A DNA stretch of 11,039 nt from an uncultured Actinomycetes bacterium. Lineage in GTDB: Bacteria > Actinomycetota > Thermoleophilia > Solirubrobacterales > Thermoleophilaceae. A program made the translations under genes and the position numbers. Below, piece after piece: positions 7,224 to 11,039 of this stretch; positions within the stretch are counted from its first letter, which is position 1; every line of letters starts with the position of its first letter. Under the pieces are notes generated by a model. The model was not told the origin of the DNA and made no database searches. It saw only the letters and a program-made list of their open reading frames with translations. The stretch lies in the NCBI GenBank assembly GCA_946481495.1, contig CAMLNW010000071.1, forward strand, positions 1-11,039, read 5' to 3'.

Positions 7224-7600
7224 GACGGAAGATGCTCAAATCGAAGATCCACCGTGCGACCTTGACGGGCAGCGATCTCAACTACGTCGGCTCGATCACC
7301 GTCGACGCCGATCTGCTCGACGCCGCCGACATCCGCGAGCACGAGCTGGTCCACGTGCTCGACATCGACAACGGCGCCCGCTTCGAGACCTACACGATCG
7401 CCGGCCGACGCGGCTCCGGCGACATGCAGGTCAACGGCGCCGCTGCTCGGCTTGTGCATACCGGCGACAAGGTGATCGTCGTCTCCTACGCCGAGTACGA
7501 GGAGGCCGAGCTCGAGACCTACGAGCCGCGCGTCGTTCACGTCAACGGCGCCAACGAGATCGTCACCGTCGACGACGCCGTAGCGGAGCTGCTGTCATGA
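7220..7600 (+). CDS. panD: Aspartate 1-decarboxylase (pyruvoyl enzyme)
   Basis: Makes beta-alanine from L-aspartate. The 126-residue precursor has the self-cleavage site Gly24-Ser25 in YVGSITVD; cleavage yields the pyruvoyl group on the new N-terminus of the alpha chain. Residues known to act in this family are present at the expected numbers: K9, H11, R54 and T57-Y58 (GARFETYT), and N72 in VNGAAA. AAGGAG at 7204-7209 lies 10 bases before the ATG at 7220, which also overlaps the panC stop. The start giving MRRKMLKSK keeps the standard numbering, while an internal ATG at 7232 is less likely. It is followed by panB with another ATGA overlap. Confidence 0.98.
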   Translation: MRRKMLKSKIHRATLTGSDLNYVGSITVDADLLDAADIREHELVHVLDIDNGARFETYTIAGRRGSGDMQVNGAAARLVHTGDKVIVVSYAEYEEAELETYEPRVVHVNGANEIVTVDDAVAELLS

Positions 7601-8496
7601 GCGCGAGCCCGAAGATCGCCACCGCACCGCCCGCGAAGGGCAAGCCGCTGACGCTGTCGTCGCTGGTCGAGAAGAAGGCGCTCGGCGAGCCGATCGCGAT
7701 GGTTACCGCCTACGACTATCCCGGCGCACAGGTCGCCGAGGAGGCCGGCGTCGACATCGTCCTGGTCGGCGACTCGGCCGCGATGACGGTGCTCGGCTAC
7801 CCCAGCACCGTGCCCGTCTCGGTCGACGAGATGCTGATGCTGACCGCCGCCGTCCGGCGCGGTCTCAACACCCCGATCCTCGTCGGCGACCTGCCGTTCG
7901 GCTCCTACGAGGCCTCCGACGAGCAGGCGATCGCGACCGCTCAGCGGTTCGTCAAGGAGGCCGGCTGCGACGCCGTCAAGCTCGAGCGCGGCGGGACGTC
8001 CGTCGACCGGGCGCGGGCGATCATCGGCGCCGGCATCCCGGTCATGGGTCATGTCGGCTTGACGCCGCAGACGGCGACGGCGCTCGGTGGGTACCGCTCT
8101 CAGGGCCGCACCGCCGAGCGGGCGCTCGAGGTTGCGCACGACGCGCTCGCGCTCCAAGAGGCGGGCTGCTTTGCGGTCGTCTTCGAGGCGATCCCGTCCG
8201 ATCTGACCGACGAGCTGATGCCGCGGCTCGAGATCCCGGTGATCGGCATCGGAGCGGGACCGTCGACCGACGGCCAGGTGCTGGTGATGCACGACCTGCT
8301 CGGCATCTACGACGGCCATGCTGCGCGTTTCGTCAAGCGCTACGCCGCGGTCCGCGACGAGATGATCGCTGGGGTTCGGGCCTACGCCGACGACGTGCGC
8401 AAGCGCAACTATCCGGCGCCCGAGCACGGCTACACGATGGCCCCCGATGAGCGGGCGCGGCTGCACGAGCTGCTCGACGCCGAGGTTCGCGGGTAG
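7597..8496 (+). CDS. panB: 3-methyl-2-oxobutanoate (ketopantoate) hydroxymethyltransferase
   Basis: Adds a hydroxymethyl group from methylenetetrahydrofolate to alpha-ketoisovalerate, giving ketopantoate, the first committed step toward pantothenate. 299 residues, slightly long because of a ~17-residue Ala/Pro/Lys-rich N-terminal extension before [10 protein letters not shown]. The TIM-barrel motifs are clear: [19 protein letters not shown] (metal-binding Asp59), VGDLPFGSY (Asp98), [24 protein letters not shown] (catalytic Glu) and IGIGAG, then LVMHDLLGI. The ATG overlaps the panD TGA. It is the last gene of the pan block: 65 bases separate it from the next gene, which has its own strong ribosome-binding site. 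Confidence 0.98.
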   Translation: MSASPKIATAPPAKGKPLTLSSLVEKKALGEPIAMVTAYDYPGAQVAEEAGVDIVLVGDSAAMTVLGYPSTVPVSVDEMLMLTAAVRRGLNTPILVGDLPFGSYEASDEQAIATAQRFVKEAGCDAVKLERGGTSVDRARAIIGAGIPVMGHVGLTPQTATALGGYRSQGRTAERALEVAHDALALQEAGCFAVVFEAIPSDLTDELMPRLEIPVIGIGAGPSTDGQVLVMHDLLGIYDGHAARFVKRYAAVRDEMIAGVRAYADDVRKRNYPAPEHGYTMAPDERARLHELLDAEVRG

Positions 8497-8561
8497 CTAC
8501 TTCCGGGCAGTTCACGGGTTAGCGGTGGGGAGGACCTGAACTCGACCCGAGGAGTGCCCGA

Positions 8562-9095
8562 ATGTCCCGCAAGCGGAAGTTCCTGCCGTCGCCCGCGATG
8601 GCGGTAGCCCTGATCGCACTGTTCGTCGCGCTCGGCGGCGGCGCCTATGCCGCGATCGTCGTGACCGGCGGCAACGTCAAGAACGGCAGCCTGACCGGCG
8701 TCGACTTCAAGAAGCACTCCTTACACGGGTCGAAGCTGAAGGCGGATTCGATCGGCGGCGGATCGATCAAGGAGTCGTCGCTCGGGCCGGTGCAGGCGCT
8801 TGCGCACCAGGCAGTCGTCACCGGAGCGGGCGTGCTCGCGCGTGGCCGCGGCGTGAGCAGCGTCGTTCGCACCGCTGCCGGCCGTTACCAGGTGGTCTTC
8901 GATCGCGACGTACGTGGCTGCGTCTACACCGCCACTGTCGGTGACGTCGGTGCGGCTGGTCCGGGCACTGGGACCGCGTCGGTGGCGAGCACCGCCGCGA
9001 ATGCCAACGCGGTCAACGTGCGGACGGTGACCTACAACGCCGGTGGCAACCCGGTCGACGAGAACCGGGCATTCCACCTGCTTGTGAGCTGTTGA
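8562..9095 (+). CDS. Secreted-type pentapeptide-periodic protein (family member 4)
   Basis: Function unknown; 177 residues. GAGGAG at 8549-8554 lies 7 bases before the ATG and supports it. The basic start MSRKRKF leads into PSPA and the hydrophobic segment ALFVALGGGAYAAIVV, a signal peptide or anchor. Hydrophobic residues then recur at 34, 39, 44, 49, 54, 59, 64, 69 and 74 (for instance NVKNG SLTGV DFKKH), nine turns of five-residue periodicity. There is no collagen-like tract. The C-terminal ~95 residues resemble those of the gene at 4160-4702: both contain GRGV or GKGV, then (N/D)RDV.GC, a Gly/Ala/Thr-rich middle, VNVRT or IDVRT, and a terminal FH....C. It has only two Cys, one of them the last residue, suggesting a disulfide across the domain. 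The gene lies between the pan and t6A operons on the same strand, so read-through is possible. Confidence 0.85.
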   Translation: MSRKRKFLPSPAMAVALIALFVALGGGAYAAIVVTGGNVKNGSLTGVDFKKHSLHGSKLKADSIGGGSIKESSLGPVQALAHQAVVTGAGVLARGRGVSSVVRTAAGRYQVVFDRDVRGCVYTATVGDVGAAGPGTGTASVASTAANANAVNVRTVTYNAGGNPVDENRAFHLLVSC

Positions 9096-9122
9096 CAGCC
9101 TGGGTCGTTCAGACTTCGACAT

Positions 9123-9530
9123 GTGACGCTGGAGACCGATAGCGCGGCGGCGACGGAGGCGGCCGGAGCCGATCTGGCCGAACGGCTGGTGCCCGGCGAC
9201 GTCGTGCTGATCTCCGGTGAGCTGGGCAGCGGGAAGACGACGTTCGTGCGCGGTGCCTGCCGGGCGCTGGGCGTAGAGAGCCCCGTCACCAGCCCGACCT
9301 TCACGATCGGTCAGCTCTACCCGGGCCGTGTCGAGGTCGCCCATCTGGACCTCTACCGGCTCGACTCGCTGGCCGGGGAGGACCCGTCGCTGCTCGAGGA
9401 CTACCTGACGCCAGCGCGGATCGGTTTCGTCGAGTGGCCCGCGATCGGCGAGCCCGCGATCGGGCGTGTCGCCGCGCGCGTGACGCTGGAGCACGCCGGC
9501 GAGGACCGGCGCAGGGTGGAGATCGCGTGA
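9123..9530 (+). CDS. tsaE: tRNA t6A37 biosynthesis ATPase TsaE
   Basis: Small P-loop ATPase that drives turnover of the TsaB-TsaD complex in forming N6-threonylcarbamoyladenosine at position 37 of ANN-reading tRNAs. 135 residues, near the family norm. Visible motifs: Walker A GELGSGKTT with Lys38, SPTFT at 57-61 (switch-like Thr region), HLDLYRL at 74-80 and EWP at 104-106. The start is GTG at 9123; no Shine-Dalgarno is visible in the 27 bases after the previous stop. The stop overlaps the tsaB GTG (GTGA). It is the first gene of the t6A block. Confidence 0.95.
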   Translation: MTLETDSAAATEAAGADLAERLVPGDVVLISGELGSGKTTFVRGACRALGVESPVTSPTFTIGQLYPGRVEVAHLDLYRLDSLAGEDPSLLEDYLTPARIGFVEWPAIGEPAIGRVAARVTLEHAGEDRRRVEIA

Positions 9531-10243
9531 ACGTGCTGGGGTTCGACACCGCGACGGCGGCGAGTGCGGCCTGTGTGCTGCGCGCCGACGGGGTGGTCTT
9601 CGAGGTCGAGCCGACCGCGGCTCGGCTCGGGGAGCGGCCGGCGCACGCGGCGGAGCTGATGCCGGCGGTGATGCGCTGCATGGACGCTGCCGGTCTGGGT
9701 TGGGACGAGCTCGACGCGATCGCGGTCGGCGTCGGGCCGGGGATGTTCACCGGGCTGCGGATCGGGATAGCCACGGCGCACGGACTGGCCGGCGCAACCG
9801 GGTTGGAGCTGCGTCCGGTGTCGTCGCTCGCCGCGCTCGCGCATGGCGGTGCCGCCGGCGCCGTCGACGCCCAGTCGAATGGCCAGATGCCTTCGGCAGG
9901 TGCATCGACGCTCGCGGTCGTCGATGCCCGGCGCGACGAGGTCTTCGCCGCGCTCTACGAGGGTGAGGACGAGCTCTGGGAGCCGTTCGTAGCCGCTCCC
10001 GAAGCCGTCGCAGAGCGCTTGCGCGAGCGTGGAACCAGCGCTTTGGCCGTCGGAGACGGGGCGATACGCTTTCGAGACGTCCTCGAGGCGGCGGGCGCCA
10101 CCGTTCCGGACGCCGGCTCCAGCTCCCATGTGGTGCGCGGGCTGTCGATCTGCCGGCTGGCGGCGACCGTGGCGCCGGTCCCCGTCGAGGCGGTGTTGCC
10201 GGACTATCTGCGCCTCCCGGACGCGAAGCCGAGAACCCAGTGA
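9527..10243 (+). CDS. tsaB: tRNA t6A37 biosynthesis protein TsaB
   Basis: Inactive TsaD paralogue that dimerises with TsaD to build the threonylcarbamoyl-transferase core. The frame is open upstream, but GTG at 9527, overlapping the tsaE stop, is the start: it gives [18 protein letters not shown], the normal ASKHA-fold beginning. Also visible: [20 protein letters not shown], the family hallmark (usually GPGSFTGLRIG; Met replaces Ser here), and [14 protein letters not shown]. There are 238 residues, with a C-terminal half more variable than the N-terminal half, as is usual. The stop overlaps the rimI GTG. Confidence 0.95.
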   Translation: MNVLGFDTATAASAACVLRADGVVFEVEPTAARLGERPAHAAELMPAVMRCMDAAGLGWDELDAIAVGVGPGMFTGLRIGIATAHGLAGATGLELRPVSSLAALAHGGAAGAVDAQSNGQMPSAGASTLAVVDARRDEVFAALYEGEDELWEPFVAAPEAVAERLRERGTSALAVGDGAIRFRDVLEAAGATVPDAGSSSHVVRGLSICRLAATVAPVPVEAVLPDYLRLPDAKPRTQ

Positions 10244-10734
10244 GCCAACCGCTCGAAATCAGGCCCCTCGCCTACGCCGACCTGCCGCAGGTGATCGCGA
10301 TCGAGCGGCGGGCGTTCACGACGCCATGGTCGCTGGCGATGTTCGTGCTCGAGCTGTCGAAGCCGAGCGGAATCTGCCTGGCGGCGCTGCGCGATGGACG
10401 GATCGTCGGCTACCTCGTCTGCTCGCGCTATGTCGACGACTGGCACGTCATGAACGTCGCAGTCGACCCGAACTTGCTGCGCCAGGGGATCGCCAGCACC
10501 CTGCTCGACCATCTCTTTGCGCAGGCCGACGGGCCGGGAGAGCAGTACACGCTCGAGGTCAGGCCGTCGAACACGCCGGCGATCGGCCTGTACGAGCGGT
10601 TCGGCTTCTATACGGCCGGCAAACGGCGCGGCTACTACCACGACAATCGCGAGGACGCCCTGATCATGTGGCGCAAGAGCGGAGCCGGCGCCCGGACGGC
10701 CGATGCCGAGGCGCAGACCGGTGCCGCGGGATGA
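10240..10734 (+). CDS. rimI: Ribosomal-protein-alanine N-acetyltransferase RimI (GNAT family)
   Basis: GNAT-fold acetyltransferase that in enterobacteria acetylates the N-terminal Ala of ribosomal protein S18; the target in actinobacteria is less certain. 164 residues. Visible: [10 protein letters not shown] near the N-terminus, the core strand [18 protein letters not shown] with the acetyl-CoA-binding R/Q-x-x-G-x-A-like loop, [19 protein letters not shown] and the RimI-type end [15 protein letters not shown]. About 17 Ala/Gly-rich residues extend past the fold. GTG at 10240 overlaps the tsaB stop, and the stop overlaps the tsaD ATG. Its placement inside the tsa cluster is common in actinobacteria and firmicutes. 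Confidence 0.93.
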   Translation: MSQPLEIRPLAYADLPQVIAIERRAFTTPWSLAMFVLELSKPSGICLAALRDGRIVGYLVCSRYVDDWHVMNVAVDPNLLRQGIASTLLDHLFAQADGPGEQYTLEVRPSNTPAIGLYERFGFYTAGKRRGYYHDNREDALIMWRKSGAGARTADAEAQTGAAG

Positions 10735-11039
10735 TCCTCGCGATCGAGACGAGCTGCGACGACACCTGCGCCGCGGTCGTCGGACACGGTGGCGAGATCC
10801 ATTCGAATGCGATCGCGTCGCAAGGCCTGCTCCACGAGCGCTACGGCGGCGTCGTCCCCGAGATCGCGTCGCGCCACCATCTCGAGGCGCTCGACGCGAT
10901 CGTCGCGGACGCGCTCGAGGGCGCTGGCGCGACCCTCGATGCGATCGACACCGTCGCTGTCACGCGCGGGCCGGGCCTGATCGGTGCGCTGCTCGTCGGC
11001 CTGTCGTCCGCGAAGGCGATCGCGGCGGCGCGCCAACTG
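10731..11039 (+). CDS. tsaD: tRNA N6-adenosine threonylcarbamoyltransferase TsaD, N-terminal fragment (3' end outside window)
   Basis: Catalytic subunit transferring the threonylcarbamoyl group from its adenylate to A37 of tRNA. The first 103 codons are present and run off the right edge. They read [17 protein letters not shown], the characteristic TsaD/Kae1 start, then [17 protein letters not shown] and [18 protein letters not shown], both hallmark segments. The metal-binding His pair expected slightly downstream falls outside the window. The ATG overlaps the rimI TGA (ATGA). Confidence 0.97.
   Translation, partial: MILAIETSCDDTCAAVVGHGGEIHSNAIASQGLLHERYGGVVPEIASRHHLEALDAIVADALEGAGATLDAIDTVAVTRGPGLIGALLVGLSSAKAIAAARQL

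Noticed and set aside
2009..9095. Classifying the four repeat-family genes as a toxin, phage tail or defence system because of collagen-like and pentapeptide features
   Set aside because: No toxin, immunity, phage or nuclease domain is visible; the neighbours are ordinary housekeeping genes. The features only support an exported protein of unknown role.
9092..9097. Perfect TTGACA at the end of the 8562 gene as a -35 box for tsaE
   Set aside because: No acceptable -10 hexamer lies 16-18 bases downstream; the motif partly consists of the gene's own stop codon, so chance is likely.

Overview
The window is a GC-rich, gene-dense chromosomal segment with frequent GTG/TTG starts and ATGA/GTGA stop-start overlaps. 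Most of it is housekeeping: DNA repair, pantothenate synthesis and tRNA t6A modification. The best lineage clue is four small secreted-type proteins whose N-terminus reads like PSPA...ALF(V/A)ALGG..YA followed by five-residue repeats. From memory this architecture is typical of deep-branching Actinobacteria of the Thermoleophilia/Solirubrobacterales type, so I infer such an organism. No mobile element, CRISPR array, rRNA or tRNA was seen, and no gene-free stretch exceeds 300 bases.

Layout: (1) 1-2000, + strand, the C-terminal two thirds of uvrA. (2) 2009-2599 and 2770-3453, - strand, two members of the repeat family, separated by about 170 bases that hold a perfect 12-bp hairpin. (3) 3585-4153, + strand, a hexapeptide-repeat acyltransferase broken by a frameshift. 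(4) 4160-4702, - strand, a third repeat-family protein, lying downstream of (5) 4797-5471, - strand, a type-4 iron-sulfur uracil-DNA glycosylase with a C-terminal QLDLF clamp-binding-like tail. (6) 5581-8496, + strand, a four-gene block with 4-bp overlaps: Rossmann/DUF2520 protein, panC, panD, panB. (7) 8562-9095, + strand, a fourth repeat-family protein. (8) 9123 to the right edge, + strand, tsaE, tsaB, rimI and the start of tsaD.

How the genes work together: PanB makes ketopantoate, PanD makes beta-alanine and PanC joins pantoate with beta-alanine to give pantothenate. The missing step, ketopantoate reduction, is plausibly done by the Rossmann/DUF2520 protein encoded first in the operon. 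TsaE, TsaB and TsaD form the bacterial threonylcarbamoyl-transfer machinery for t6A37 of tRNA; rimI is commonly embedded in this cluster. UvrA and the uracil-DNA glycosylase serve nucleotide- and base-excision repair.

The least explained content is the four-member repeat family. All share a signal-like segment, a strict five-residue periodicity, sometimes a short collagen-like Gly-Pro tract, and a C-terminal domain of at least three different kinds. Each has exactly two cysteines, and each gene has a strong Shine-Dalgarno sequence unlike its housekeeping neighbours.
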